Source: Desulfosarcina sp. BuS5 | Lineage (GTDB): Bacteria; Desulfobacterota; Desulfobacteria; Desulfobacterales; BuS5 | Reading direction: 5' to 3' | DNA length: 64,000 bases | Assembly: GCF_028752835.1 (NCBI RefSeq) | Contig: NZ_CP087952.1 | Span: 1,531,041 to 1,595,040, forward strand | Shown here: one piece after another, positions 44,754 through 54,068 of the stretch | Position numbering within the stretch: position 1 is the stretch's first letter | How the letters are laid out: every line of letters begins with the position of its first letter | Translations under genes and position numbers: made by a program | The notes under the pieces: model-generated | What the model was told of the DNA's origin: nothing | Database searches by the model: none | What the model saw: only the letters and a program-made list of their open reading frames with translations

Positions 44754-45025
44754 ATTTCCCTTAAAAATTTTTTTAGTTTATCTCTATCTGCTTCAAGGTT
44801 ATCCAGCGCGAAATAATCTTCATATGAATTTTTTTCACTAATAAACCCATTTTTTACTTTGGAGTCCATTTCAAAAACATCTTGTACCCCATATTTTTTA
44901 GCAAGAATAAAAATATCAGATTCAACCTTTGAAAGCCTTTGTCGTAAATAAGTCTTTACACCCTCCGTTATAAGCATATCCGGGCTCATCTGAAGTTCTT
45001 TTGCTGCTACATTTATGACATTCAT
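44750..45025 (-). CDS. Antitoxin partner of DUF6516 toxin
   Basis: 91 residues: an N-terminal helical segment (AKELQMSPDMLITEGVKTYL) followed by an acidic helical tail (SYEDYFALDNLEADRDKLKK). The small size, gene order and 4-bp overlap with the toxin identify it as the antitoxin. The DNA-binding type cannot be fixed by eye. An ATG with AGGAGGCG upstream supports the start. Confidence 0.75.
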   Translation of the reverse strand: MNVINVAAKELQMSPDMLITEGVKTYLRQRLSKVESDIFILAKKYGVQDVFEMDSKVKNGFISEKNSYEDYFALDNLEADRDKLKKFLREI

Positions 45026-45224
45026 GATACGCCTCCTTTAGTTCTCTTGTAGTTCTCTTGCAATCTATTACCATATCTGTTTATCCTATTTTATCATTTT
45101 CCCAAATTATTTAAACTCATTATTTTTTAAAAATTTACGATGCGGAAAAATTTGCTGTCCCGCTTAATTTTGCTAAAATATAATTTTTATAAATTTTATG
45201 ATATTGTCAAGTCATATCCGGGGG

Positions 45225-45449
45225 TTATAGTTTCATAAATTTGTTTATCATAGGGGCAAAAGGCTTTGGTTTGTGGTTGATAAATTCATTGTACAAGGTG
45301 ACAAATTCGATATATGCGTCAATATCAACCCTGCCGTTTTTTAAAAAAGGATTATGTTTTTGCCTGTTAACTGTATTTATATCTTTTTTGAAAATATCTG
45401 ACTGGGACAGCTTAAATAGTTCCTGCCGGGATTTGTCGGAAATATTCAT
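45225..45449 (-). CDS. Small partner protein of nucleotidyltransferase pair
   Basis: 74 residues (MNISDKSRQELFKLS...), starting by 4-bp overlap with the nucleotidyltransferase stop (45446-45449). Charged and helical, no named domain. Pairs of a nucleotidyltransferase with a small downstream protein are common in toxin-antitoxin and abortive-infection loci. Confidence 0.65.
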   Translation of the reverse strand: MNISDKSRQELFKLSQSDIFKKDINTVNRQKHNPFLKNGRVDIDAYIEFVTLYNEFINHKPKPFAPMINKFMKL

Positions 45450-45991
45450 CCGTTTTTTTCCTCAATCAATTTTTTATACAAATCCTGCATATCAAAAAGA
45501 TAAAAATATTGTTTTAGCAAAGACCGGTCAAGTTCCCGCCCATAAATATTCAGCAAAGATTCGATGTCCGTCATATCTTTCTGAAATCTTTTCGGATCAT
45601 TCTTGATGGCCTGCAGCTTTAATCCCACAAGATCTTCCGGCATCAGCACTCTTATTTTCAAGGAATTATTAAAAATTCCCTTTTCTTGAGCTCTTTTCAG
45701 CATTTCAAGACTTGTCTTTCTGAAAGCATGGAGAAAGTCGACTTCCCCAAAGACCGCTAATGGAGAAATATATTGAGAAACATTTTCACTACGGTATCTG
45801 CACTCGTACCCGGCTTCCGTCATAATTTTTTCAATCTGTTTAACATCGTCCCGGCTGACTAGAAAATCAATATCAACAGTTGTTCTTCCAACTCCACACA
45901 AACCAAGAGCAAATCCGCCCATCAGCGCATAATTTACATTATTTTCGTCAAATTTTTTTAACAGTAATGACAATACTGCTTTGAAATCCAT
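45446..45991 (-). CDS. Nucleotidyltransferase (AbiEii/MNT-like fold)
   Basis: 181 residues. NYALMGGFALGLCGVGRTTV followed by DIDFLV gives the GG...DxD nucleotidyltransferase site; a third acidic position is in GEVDFLHAF. MPEDLVGLKLQAIKNDPKR is typical of the AbiEii/DUF6036-like group. Substrate unknown. Its start abuts the cut end of a cas4 remnant (45995-46130), so the insertion that brought it probably broke that cas4. Confidence 0.82.
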   Translation of the reverse strand: MDFKAVLSLLLKKFDENNVNYALMGGFALGLCGVGRTTVDIDFLVSRDDVKQIEKIMTEAGYECRYRSENVSQYISPLAVFGEVDFLHAFRKTSLEMLKRAQEKGIFNNSLKIRVLMPEDLVGLKLQAIKNDPKRFQKDMTDIESLLNIYGRELDRSLLKQYFYLFDMQDLYKKLIEEKNG

Positions 45992-45994
45992 GGT

Positions 45995-46130
45995 GTTTTG
46001 TTTCCTGTTTTTCCGATATATCCATTATATATTCAAAGCAGACAAACCTCGGCCAATACAGATATGCAAGCATCCAGCTCGCGGTTATCAGATTATCTGA
46101 CAGAGGTTCAATTTCGGGTTGTTTCAGCAT
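45995..46130 (-). pseudogene. cas4: cas4 N-terminal remnant
   Basis: About 45 codons. LITASWMLAYLYWPRFVCFE and YIMDISEKQ align with LTASQMIEYMYCPRFTYFE and YVMDI of the complete Cas4. The first cluster cysteine is Trp here. The frame is lost at the nucleotidyltransferase gene. It sits just downstream of cas3, where cas4 normally follows. Confidence 0.8.
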
Positions 46131-46152
46131 TTTTTAATAAATGTTTAATATC

Positions 46153-48603
46153 TCAAAACACACACTGTACCGGGTCTTTTCTGATAAAACCGGTATCTTT
46201 ATTATAGACGCTTTCAACCTGATTTTTATTTATATAAACAATTTCGGATTTTTTTCCGAATCCACTACAATAGCTGCCCTTAGCGGGAACAGATATAATG
46301 TATTTATACAGATCTGCTTTAATGCTGTCCATTAAATCCTTTCTTTTAAGTAAGTCAGCCTCATTAAATATTGATATGTATTTTTGCCATACAACAGATG
46401 CTTTATCATCGATTTCGATAAAAAGGTCACATGCAGGATAAGCTGCTTCAATCAGTTTAAACTCATCCAAATTGGCAAAGTTCAATTTTTCCAGTTGTTC
46501 TATAAGTTGTATAGAAAGATCATCGGCCTTATCCTCAGCTAATCTTTTGAAATAATCGTCACCCAGCTCTAAAAATTGTTTTTCTGTAATTTCTACTACA
46601 TCTTTTATGGTTTCTTTGGTCTTTATAATAGAAAGATCTCTTTCTCCGTAAACATACTGGTAATACTTTTTTTTATTAGACAATGAAAAAACAGTCACAT
46701 CCCCTTTTTTACGTTGTTTGGAAAAATTTCGATTACATCGCCCGGCAACCTGATTAAGAGAATCAAAGGGCGCAAAGTCTCTATAAACTCTGTCCACATC
46801 AATATCCACACCAGCCTCCACCAGTTGAGTGGATACAATAATCTTTCTGCATTTTTTTTGTTTGATTCCTTCTTTCCCTTCTATCCTCTCAAGCCTGTGC
46901 ATGGGAATGATATTGGTCGAAAGGTAATATAATTTTACTCCTTCATTTTCGATTTGCCCCATGAATTTTTTCAGGGCGTTGAAAACTTCTATTGATGAGT
47001 TAATCGTATTAAGCACGATCAAAAAATCGTCTTCAGGATATTTCTCAATATCTTTTTTTACTATTTGAATAAATGCAGGAACATCCAATTCTTCATCTGA
47101 ACGGTTATGGAATTTAATTCTATCAAAAAAGGAAAGGTATTCTTTTTTTTTCTCACGGGGAACGAGTTCCCTGATTTCGAAATTTCTAAAAATAACGGGT
47201 TGCGTTGCGGTCATAAAAATAAACCGGGTATTAAATATCTCTGCAAATCCGGTAAATAGTTTTCTGATTAAATGCCAGTATTTATAGGGGATGGTTTGGA
47301 TTTCATCCAAAATAACTATTGCATTGGTTATCGCGTTAAATTTTTTAAGCATTCTGTTTTTATTGGATATCAAGGTATGAAACAGTTGCATGAATGTTGT
47401 GATAACTATTTCAGATTCCCAGGTCTCAATTAATAACCGGCTTATATTTGTTGGGAATTCCTCTTCGCTGCCATGTAACCTGTATGAGATTTCAGCAAGG
47501 TGATGATGCTTGAGCATTGTCCTGTTATCAGGCTTTTTGCCGTTAACAATAAAAATATTTTCAAAAACATCAAAATTCTGTTCGATTATACTTAAAAAAG
47601 GGAGACAATAAATTATTTTCGGCGCAAATTTTTTTTCGGCCAGTATCTTTTCTCTCAATTTTAAAGCAAACGAGAACCCTGTTATAGTTTTGCCTGTGCC
47701 GGTAGGCACGTTAATTGATAATATTCTATCCTTGCAATTGATTGAAGATACAGAGTTACAAACTGTTTCATATATTTCTTTTCTTATAGGGTTTATCAGG
47801 TTATCGTTCTCTTTGTTTGCAAATTTTTTTTCTATATATCTGTCAACCATATTTGATGAAAGCAAGATATGACCATTTGGTATATTAAGCCCTGCCGCAT
47901 CATTTTTATCTGCTGCAAGAAGAGCGGAATAAAAAAACTGAAACAGAAAATAAATATCCAGGGAACTATTTTTGCAGTATTTTCGCCATTGTTTTTTTTC
48001 AGCTCTGCAAATGTTATCCGTGATCAATATATCAACATGCGATTTGAACTCTTTTAGACTCAATGCTGTATTTGGGGATTTTTTTAAAATTCGGTTAAAC
48101 TCATCAGCATCAATACTTTCAAGCTGTTCCTTAATAACATGAAACGCTTCAGGGTTATTTGCCGGCTCAATGTCAATAATCTCATCCTTAAGATTTAGAG
48201 GATTGCCATGATGCCTTTTGACAATTAAATATGAAATTATGGGTAAATAACCGTAAATCGGATGTTCCGACAATTTTTTACTGTAAATAAAATCTTTGAC
48301 TATACGATATGTAAAAAGAGACGAGAGTAAACCATGGTGGGTTTTTTTCTTATTTCTTAAAGAACGTTTTTTGTCTTCATCTTTTTCTTTAAGATACTCT
48401 TGGAAAAAACAAGTTGCCTTGCCAAAATCATGAGTAAAACCTATCAACCATGCAACATCCCCAAGAACATCAATATCAGCGTCTTTGAAATTGATTCTCT
48501 TATTTCGAATTTCCGAACAAAGTTGCGCTGTATTTTCAAGATGATCTATAAGGAGTTGCCCCGGGCGGGACTCCAATTTAAATAAACAGGAAGGTGTCGC
48601 CAT
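46153..48603 (-). CDS. cas3: CRISPR-associated helicase-nuclease Cas3 (type I-B)
   Basis: 816 residues. HD nuclease domain first (GFTHDFGKATCFF, His58-Asp59; further KRHHGN). Superfamily 2 helicase follows: Walker A VPTGTGKTITGFSF near residue 300, DEIQ box VILDEIQTIP near 430, motif III FMTATQPV and motif VI QVAGRCNRN. It is recruited by Cascade to degrade target DNA. The ATG overlaps the cas5 end by 26 bp. The C-terminus (about 760-816) is present, so the gene appears intact. Confidence 0.95.
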   Translation of the reverse strand: MATPSCLFKLESRPGQLLIDHLENTAQLCSEIRNKRINFKDADIDVLGDVAWLIGFTHDFGKATCFFQEYLKEKDEDKKRSLRNKKKTHHGLLSSLFTYRIVKDFIYSKKLSEHPIYGYLPIISYLIVKRHHGNPLNLKDEIIDIEPANNPEAFHVIKEQLESIDADEFNRILKKSPNTALSLKEFKSHVDILITDNICRAEKKQWRKYCKNSSLDIYFLFQFFYSALLAADKNDAAGLNIPNGHILLSSNMVDRYIEKKFANKENDNLINPIRKEIYETVCNSVSSINCKDRILSINVPTGTGKTITGFSFALKLREKILAEKKFAPKIIYCLPFLSIIEQNFDVFENIFIVNGKKPDNRTMLKHHHLAEISYRLHGSEEEFPTNISRLLIETWESEIVITTFMQLFHTLISNKNRMLKKFNAITNAIVILDEIQTIPYKYWHLIRKLFTGFAEIFNTRFIFMTATQPVIFRNFEIRELVPREKKKEYLSFFDRIKFHNRSDEELDVPAFIQIVKKDIEKYPEDDFLIVLNTINSSIEVFNALKKFMGQIENEGVKLYYLSTNIIPMHRLERIEGKEGIKQKKCRKIIVSTQLVEAGVDIDVDRVYRDFAPFDSLNQVAGRCNRNFSKQRKKGDVTVFSLSNKKKYYQYVYGERDLSIIKTKETIKDVVEITEKQFLELGDDYFKRLAEDKADDLSIQLIEQLEKLNFANLDEFKLIEAAYPACDLFIEIDDKASVVWQKYISIFNEADLLKRKDLMDSIKADLYKYIISVPAKGSYCSGFGKKSEIVYINKNQVESVYNKDTGFIRKDPVQCVF

Positions 48604-49303
48604 TTTCAGCCTTGTAGTATTTTGTTGTTATCATCGCTTGAATCGGATTGCCGTTTCGTTCATAAATAAACGAGCCAAACAAGGTTACAATCCGCTGCTT
48701 ATCCATTTCAACCGGCATATTCTCTGTAAAATATTTTTTTCCAGTCTCTATTGTGAAATCATTCATCTTATTAGATGGAATAATGCTGTTAATCATTACA
48801 GGGCTTGTGCTTGAATTTTCTGCGCAACCGAACTCCCCGATATATTCAAAATTTGCCAGCAGTTCACTTAAACCTAAAGAAACAGAGTAAACAGACTCAT
48901 GGTTTTCAAGTCGTGTCTTTACCTGTTTAAAAATGTTTTGATCGCTATGCTGAAAATAGACCCTGTATTTTGGATCTTTGACATATTCAAACCGAATTCT
49001 GGTCCTGGCGCCCCTGGTTCCGCGTCTGATTCTGGAAAACTGTATGGCTTTTTTTGTATGAATAAGATTTTGACTTATCCGCATTTTTTTTACAGGATTT
49101 ATTATCCCAAGGCCGATATTTGCATTTTTTATTTTAAAAAAATCTGCATATTCTTGTTTTCCAAGGCCGATAAGAGCTGAAATAATCCCTGCCAGGGTAG
49201 GTCTTGGGGGGAAGGCAAAACTTAAGGGCGAAGTTGTAGAATATGGTTTTTTAAAATGGCCTATGTCACCCCATAAATCAAAAATCAGTACTCTGCTGTT
49301 CAT
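48578..49303 (-). CDS. cas5: Cascade subunit Cas5 (Cas5h type)
   Basis: About 241 residues from MNSRVLIFDLWGD. The RAMP-like start VLIFDLWGDIGHFKKPYSTT and SPLSFAFPPRPTLAGII are typical of Cas5 of type I-B; it caps the crRNA 5' handle. ATG 49303 with GAGG nearby is preferred over an upstream GTG/ATG at 49330, which lies in a repeat element. The repeat element D separates it from cas7. Confidence 0.93.
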   Translation of the reverse strand: MNSRVLIFDLWGDIGHFKKPYSTTSPLSFAFPPRPTLAGIISALIGLGKQEYADFFKIKNANIGLGIINPVKKMRISQNLIHTKKAIQFSRIRRGTRGARTRIRFEYVKDPKYRVYFQHSDQNIFKQVKTRLENHESVYSVSLGLSELLANFEYIGEFGCAENSSTSPVMINSIIPSNKMNDFTIETGKKYFTENMPVEMDKQRIVTLFGSFIYERNGNPIQAMITTKYYKAENGDTFLFI

Positions 49304-49317
49304 GGCAGCCTCGCTTA

Positions 49318-49423
49318 TATAGACCGTCACATAAATAATTTCACTGCGTTATCGGTCGGAGATATACGATTAGTATTATCTCCTCCCTCTGGCCTTGTGA
49401 AATTTATTATCTGACAATCTATA
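49318..49423. repeat. Palindromic interspersed element D inside the cas operon
   Basis: Left end TATAGACCGTCACATAAATA and inverted right end TATAGATTGTCAGATAATAA. Inside: CTGCGTTATCGGTC, hairpin arms GGAGATA and TATCTCC, then CTGGCCTTGTG. The right end overlaps the cas7 stop codon (TAG at 49421-49419 on the minus strand). Same family as the elements at 35828-35946 and 59948-60000. Confidence 0.8.
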
Positions 49424-50354
49424 ATTCAAAAACTATTTCATTTTTTTGAATGCCTTTTCCTAAATCACTGATGCCGACCTTCTTGCCATCAGCATATAAT
49501 TCAAGGCTGGAATCAATAATATATTCAATTGAGGATATCCTGTCGGCTTTGGCTTCCAAGGCCGTATTTAATCTGCTGATATCCACCGCAAGGTCTCGTG
49601 CATCCCTCAATCTTTCAAACGGCATATCACTTTTATAAGTTATCAGACGATCAAAATCACCGATAAAAAAAAGAGGGGAATTATAATTTACCTTTAGAAG
49701 CAGCCTTGGCATCTGGCCGAATTTTGACCTTGATATCAAATTTTTAGTCCCCTCCCACATCCCCTCAAGAAGAAGCTTCACATCTTCTTTTGAAGCGTTG
49801 CTCTCTTTTGCAGCCGTTGGATTAATGATACCGTGAAATGCAATTAAAGAATAATAAAGAATATCCTCTTCACGAAAAGTCGCTTGTTTGGCTCCTGCTT
49901 TAGAAGCAAATGCGCCTGTGCCCTGAATATGCTTCATCACTACAGGGTGCAAAGATCGTCCCATTTTAAATTGAACAGGCCCGGTCAGTGTTATTGAATC
50001 TTTTTCCTTGGGGATAGTAGCTCCAAAAAGCCTGATATCTATACAGCGCTCCAGAACAGTATCCTCATCACCATCAAAATCTCTTGCTCTTGCCTTTCCA
50101 TCCTGAATTTTACCCTCGTCATCTGCTATTTCCCTTACAAAGATATCATCCTTATTATCATTTTTTCCATTATAACCTTTACACGCAAAAAGATAGTCTC
50201 TGATTGTTCTTTTTAACCGCACATCAGTCACGATATTCTGTCCGGTTTCCTCATCAATACGCGGTTTGTTTTCATCCAGAGGGTCTCCATTGGGGTTTGC
50301 ATCCTTTATATCATATAAAAAAAGCAGCTCGGATTTATTGGTCAGGTCCGTCAT
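49419..50354 (-). CDS. cas7: Cascade backbone subunit Cas7 (Csh2 family)
   Basis: 311 residues. ELLFLYDIKDANPNGDPLDE and VTDVRLKRTIRDYL are the Csh2/Cst2-like opening of type I-B Cas7, which coats the crRNA spacer. The start overlaps cas8b by 20 bp. The C-terminal end (NEIVFEL) reads into palindromic element D, which supplies the stop codon. Confidence 0.95.
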   Translation of the reverse strand: MTDLTNKSELLFLYDIKDANPNGDPLDENKPRIDEETGQNIVTDVRLKRTIRDYLFACKGYNGKNDNKDDIFVREIADDEGKIQDGKARARDFDGDEDTVLERCIDIRLFGATIPKEKDSITLTGPVQFKMGRSLHPVVMKHIQGTGAFASKAGAKQATFREEDILYYSLIAFHGIINPTAAKESNASKEDVKLLLEGMWEGTKNLISRSKFGQMPRLLLKVNYNSPLFFIGDFDRLITYKSDMPFERLRDARDLAVDISRLNTALEAKADRISSIEYIIDSSLELYADGKKVGISDLGKGIQKNEIVFEL

Positions 50355-52224
50355 TGTCTTCCTCCTCTTTTTTTGTCTTAAAAAGGTCAGCCAGGTTCAT
50401 ACCGGTAGTAAAATAAAAACTTATTTCGTTATTGGTTATTAGCCAATTCTTATCACCTATAGTCATGTATTGGGAAATAATTGTTTCAAGCTCCCTGTAA
50501 TAATTCTTTTTATACTGCTCAAGTTTAGCCTGAGCTTCTTTGGAAACATTTTTTATTATTGATTCCGACAATATTAGACCATGCAGTTTTTTTTGAAATG
50601 GAGTTGCGTTATTTGCTTTGAACTGAATATTTAAAACCTTTCTGACTAAAACCCCTGTTAAAAAGCATGCCTTTTTGGGCGCGCAATCAAAAAAACCTCC
50701 ATGAGCAGCAAAGAATCTCTCGATTTTTTCTGAATATGTTTTATCTTCAGAAGAAAAACTTTCCTTAAGATCATCAATAATTTTAATATCCATTTTTACA
50801 CCTCCTTTACTCAAAACTCCAAGCTCAGCCAGAAAGTTCAAAAGCATGTAGCCTTTTAAGCATAAAATTTCTGTAGATTTATTATTAATGAATACCGGCC
50901 TTATTTTCCTGACTATAGCCTGCATAACAAAATTATAATCTATTGGTTTATATGAAAATATTTTACCGGCAAGTTCAAGAAAGTTTTTGTCATAAGTCCT
51001 TTTTTTGCTTATTAGCGGAAAAAAATCTCTTAAAATGCCGAAATTAAATACCAGTCTTGTAGCCTCATTGTTTTTATCTATTTTGACTCTTTTGAAAATA
51101 TCAATTTGATCAATATGAGTTTTTATTTGAAAAAGCCGTTTTAACCGAGACGGCAGGACATCTTCTATGTGAAGGAGAATATTGAAAGCCGCCTGCTTTT
51201 CCGCATAAAACAGGAAATCAAAACTTATGTAATCTTCCTGCTCGCTTATGAGATCAAAAATTTCATTCTCCGCATCGGTAAGACAATATCTGAATTTTTT
51301 CTCAAATCCGGATTTTAATATTTCCGATGCCTTCTGTTCAAAGGCATCTTCAAGGATGTCCATTGATTCGTTAATTAACTTTTCGGTTATAAATTTGGGA
51401 ATCAGCAAATAGTTAAATCCGTAAAAACTGAAACTGAGATTTTCAGTTAGATATTTTTTTCCCTGTTCCATATTTACAGCGCAGTCGCAGCATACCGGAT
51501 AGTTTTTCCATGCATCCTGCTGCTTGAATCCCCCTGAAACAAATCCCGGTTTATCAACCGTGTAAAAGTTGTATGTATTAACAAAACCATATACTTCTTT
51601 CTGGTTTTCATGACAGACCGAACATGTCTGATCCTGACCCAATGATTTTTTTCCATGTTTTTTATAGTATTTTTCTTTTCCCTTGTTTTGCAGAATTTTT
51701 TTGAACAGTTCCATATCGCCTATGTATTGCTTGTCTTCGTTTCCGGAAAAGACAAGTGTTAAAATAAAGCCTTCTTTTTGATCAATATCTTCTAACTGTT
51801 TTTGCAGGCTTATAATAATATCTTTTTCGGATGCTGACAGAACCTTGTTGATTTGTGTAATTATTTTTTGCTCAGCAGAAGTTAAACCAATACTTGTTTT
51901 TTCTTTTTCAATATCACCAATGCATTTATGAATTTTATTCTTAAATGTTTTTTCCATGTCCCCTGCAAATTTTGAAGTAGGGGTTACATCGCTTCCCCTT
52001 GAGCTTCCATGCCTGTATAGATATTTCATCAGCTTGGTTTCACTGAATTCGGAAACATTTACTTTCTCGTAAACAAAGTCTTTTTCATGCTGTTTTAAAA
52101 TTATTTCAAAAACCTTGCTTATATTTCCTTTTTCATTGGGATTTTGTATGAAATTTTTGATTAAGTCCTCGGAATCATCATTTTTTCTGGCCCATCTGCC
52201 GATTTTCATAATAGATTGTATCAT
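50335..52224 (-). CDS. cas8b: Cascade large subunit Cas8b (Csh1/TM1802 family)
   Basis: 629 residues. A zinc-finger-like region contains CSVCHENQKEVYGFVNTYNF and later YPVCCDCAVN; the N-terminal part holds SSRGSDVTPTSKFAGD. This is the Csh1-type large subunit that recognises the PAM in type I-B. It lies between the ATPase gene (26 bp upstream) and cas7 (20-bp overlap). No frame damage seen. Confidence 0.93.
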   Translation of the reverse strand: MIQSIMKIGRWARKNDDSEDLIKNFIQNPNEKGNISKVFEIILKQHEKDFVYEKVNVSEFSETKLMKYLYRHGSSRGSDVTPTSKFAGDMEKTFKNKIHKCIGDIEKEKTSIGLTSAEQKIITQINKVLSASEKDIIISLQKQLEDIDQKEGFILTLVFSGNEDKQYIGDMELFKKILQNKGKEKYYKKHGKKSLGQDQTCSVCHENQKEVYGFVNTYNFYTVDKPGFVSGGFKQQDAWKNYPVCCDCAVNMEQGKKYLTENLSFSFYGFNYLLIPKFITEKLINESMDILEDAFEQKASEILKSGFEKKFRYCLTDAENEIFDLISEQEDYISFDFLFYAEKQAAFNILLHIEDVLPSRLKRLFQIKTHIDQIDIFKRVKIDKNNEATRLVFNFGILRDFFPLISKKRTYDKNFLELAGKIFSYKPIDYNFVMQAIVRKIRPVFINNKSTEILCLKGYMLLNFLAELGVLSKGGVKMDIKIIDDLKESFSSEDKTYSEKIERFFAAHGGFFDCAPKKACFLTGVLVRKVLNIQFKANNATPFQKKLHGLILSESIIKNVSKEAQAKLEQYKKNYYRELETIISQYMTIGDKNWLITNNEISFYFTTGMNLADLFKTKKEEEDNDGPDQ

Positions 52225-52250
52225 TTTGCCACCATTGTCTGATATGGTCT

Positions 52251-53945
52251 TTACAGGTCATTCACCTTAAATATTTCTGATACTTTTTTCATATTCAGCA
52301 AAGATAGAAGGTTATTGATAGCCTGCATGGTTAAACACCAAACATCTGATTGTAATGCATACTCGCTAAAACTTGATTTTGCTATAAAAACAATTTTATG
52401 AATCTTGATTTCAAGCTTATTTTCTACAAAATCCCGTTTTCTTTTCAATAGCTCAATATCTTTTTTCCCCACTGATTTTTTTCTGTATTTAAACTCAAAC
52501 AGCCAGTTTTTCGCGCCCCTGCATAAAGCATCGACTTCGATATTTGATGGTCGTTCAAACACATCGCCATTACTGTCAAACATATTAATTCCGTTAACAT
52601 CATCAAATTTCGGCAGGCAAATATCCTGATAATATTGGCCGTCAAACCTGCTTATCATCTCCCGCAAATAACTCTCAAAAAAAATTCCTGCCTCCGAGCT
52701 TAAAGAAGCAAAATACTCTTTATAATTTTCCTGGATTTTCTCTTTTACATGCTGTAAATCTGTTTCTTCATTCCCATAAATATTTTTCAGCCAGAATGTT
52801 AAAACGCTATCAGTAATGTAATAGGCTTTTTTTTCTTTATCTATAAGGTCTATCGTATACAAATTACGTAAATAAGTGCTTAAATACCCTGTCTGCCTTC
52901 CAAGCCTTTTTGACAACTCAGTTAAGGTGGCTCTACCGTTTGACAATTCCCTCAATATCTCCATTAGAAACGTGCCGCGTCCTTTTAATCTGCTTAATGA
53001 TGTTTCAAAAAGATAATTACAGTGAATATCGAGCGCTCCGGCTGAAAGCTCTGCGATAAACGCTTCCTCAACATGCTGTTTTGAAATAATATTAAAATCA
53101 GAGGCGTTTCCGGATGCCGCTCCAGCAAGAATAACCGTATAAAACGGGTGCCCTTTCGACAAGGTAAACAAGAAATGTAATGCCTCGGATGTTATTGGTT
53201 TTTCAGTACATTTATAAACAAGTTGTATTGTGTCTTCTTTATTAAATGGTTTAACATGAAACTCTATTATTCTACCAAGAAATGGCGAAGCATGACCTGC
53301 TATAATATCTTCCATCAATCGAACAGCCGATCCTGTAAAAAGATACCATGTGTTTTTTTGTCTGGAAATTATATCTTCTAAAAACCCAAGCAAATTTCCA
53401 TTTTCAAACCCTTTATATTTATTCAAATCCACAATTTCCTGAAACTCATCCAATACAATTGCGCTTTTGATTCCCATCTCAATTGAAAAATCATCAATAA
53501 ATTTTAATATTCTTCCTAAAACTTCCCTTTCGTTTTCAGGCGATGGTGGGTAATATGAGATTATAAATCGGGAAAGGTTTAAAAAGACTTTACTCTTCAA
53601 GTGATCGGAAATATCCATTAAAATTCTGGGATTTACTACAATGTCCTCTGTAGCAAAATCTGATTCAATATTTAAACATTCATAATAAGCAAACATAAAT
53701 GAACGCAAAAGACGCATTGCAAATTTTCCTGGAGTACCAATATTCCTTTGAACATTAAATCGAAATTTTACGGTATTGTCCTGTGTTAATGTTTTAAGAA
53801 ATTGTTCTGCAACGGAACTTTTGCCTATTCTTCTTGGACCTACCAGCGCTACATTGTCAACAGGATAAATTTTATGGATATTGCGAAGAAGTTCAACTCT
53901 ATTCACAAAGTCTTTCCCGCTAACCGGATATTTGATGGAAATCAC
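52251..53945 (-). CDS. AAA+ ATPase with nuclease-like C-terminus embedded in the cas operon
   Basis: 564 residues. Walker A VGPRRIGKSSVAEQFL (about residues 35-50), Walker B SAIVLDEFQEIVDL (about 162-175), then a winged helix (LTELSKRLGRQTGYLSTYLR, about 340-365). The C-terminal domain has IEVDALC...WLFEFKYRKK, the D...ExK spacing of PD-(D/E)XK nucleases, as in the archaeal-type ATPase/DUF234 group. It starts right after a repeated palindromic operator and ends 26 bp before cas8b. Such ATPases are often solitary; here it may be a passenger or an accessory of the CRISPR locus. Confidence 0.85.
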   Translation of the reverse strand: MISIKYPVSGKDFVNRVELLRNIHKIYPVDNVALVGPRRIGKSSVAEQFLKTLTQDNTVKFRFNVQRNIGTPGKFAMRLLRSFMFAYYECLNIESDFATEDIVVNPRILMDISDHLKSKVFLNLSRFIISYYPPSPENEREVLGRILKFIDDFSIEMGIKSAIVLDEFQEIVDLNKYKGFENGNLLGFLEDIISRQKNTWYLFTGSAVRLMEDIIAGHASPFLGRIIEFHVKPFNKEDTIQLVYKCTEKPITSEALHFLFTLSKGHPFYTVILAGAASGNASDFNIISKQHVEEAFIAELSAGALDIHCNYLFETSLSRLKGRGTFLMEILRELSNGRATLTELSKRLGRQTGYLSTYLRNLYTIDLIDKEKKAYYITDSVLTFWLKNIYGNEETDLQHVKEKIQENYKEYFASLSSEAGIFFESYLREMISRFDGQYYQDICLPKFDDVNGINMFDSNGDVFERPSNIEVDALCRGAKNWLFEFKYRKKSVGKKDIELLKRKRDFVENKLEIKIHKIVFIAKSSFSEYALQSDVWCLTMQAINNLLSLLNMKKVSEIFKVNDL

Positions 53946-53966
53946 AGTTCACCTTTAATTGGATTT

Positions 53967-54000
53967 GCATATTGATCAATATGCAAATTGATCAATATGC
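53967..54000. promoter_or_regulatory. Repeated palindromic operator upstream of the ATPase gene
   Basis: GCATATTGATCAATATGC (53967-53984) is a perfect 18-bp palindrome. ATTGATCAATATGC recurs at 53987-54000, 16 bp on. The pair lies 22-55 bp upstream of the ATPase start on its 5' side, the position of an operator or promoter overlap. Confidence 0.7.
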
Positions 54001-54068
54001 TTTTTCATATAAATGATTCCAGTTTATATAGAGATTGTCAATATAAATATCTATTTTATCACATTTTT

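Noticed and set aside
44385-45991. Treating the toxin-type genes as new Cas proteins
   Set aside because: They match DUF6516 and nucleotidyltransferase patterns found outside CRISPR loci; position in the cas locus alone is not enough.
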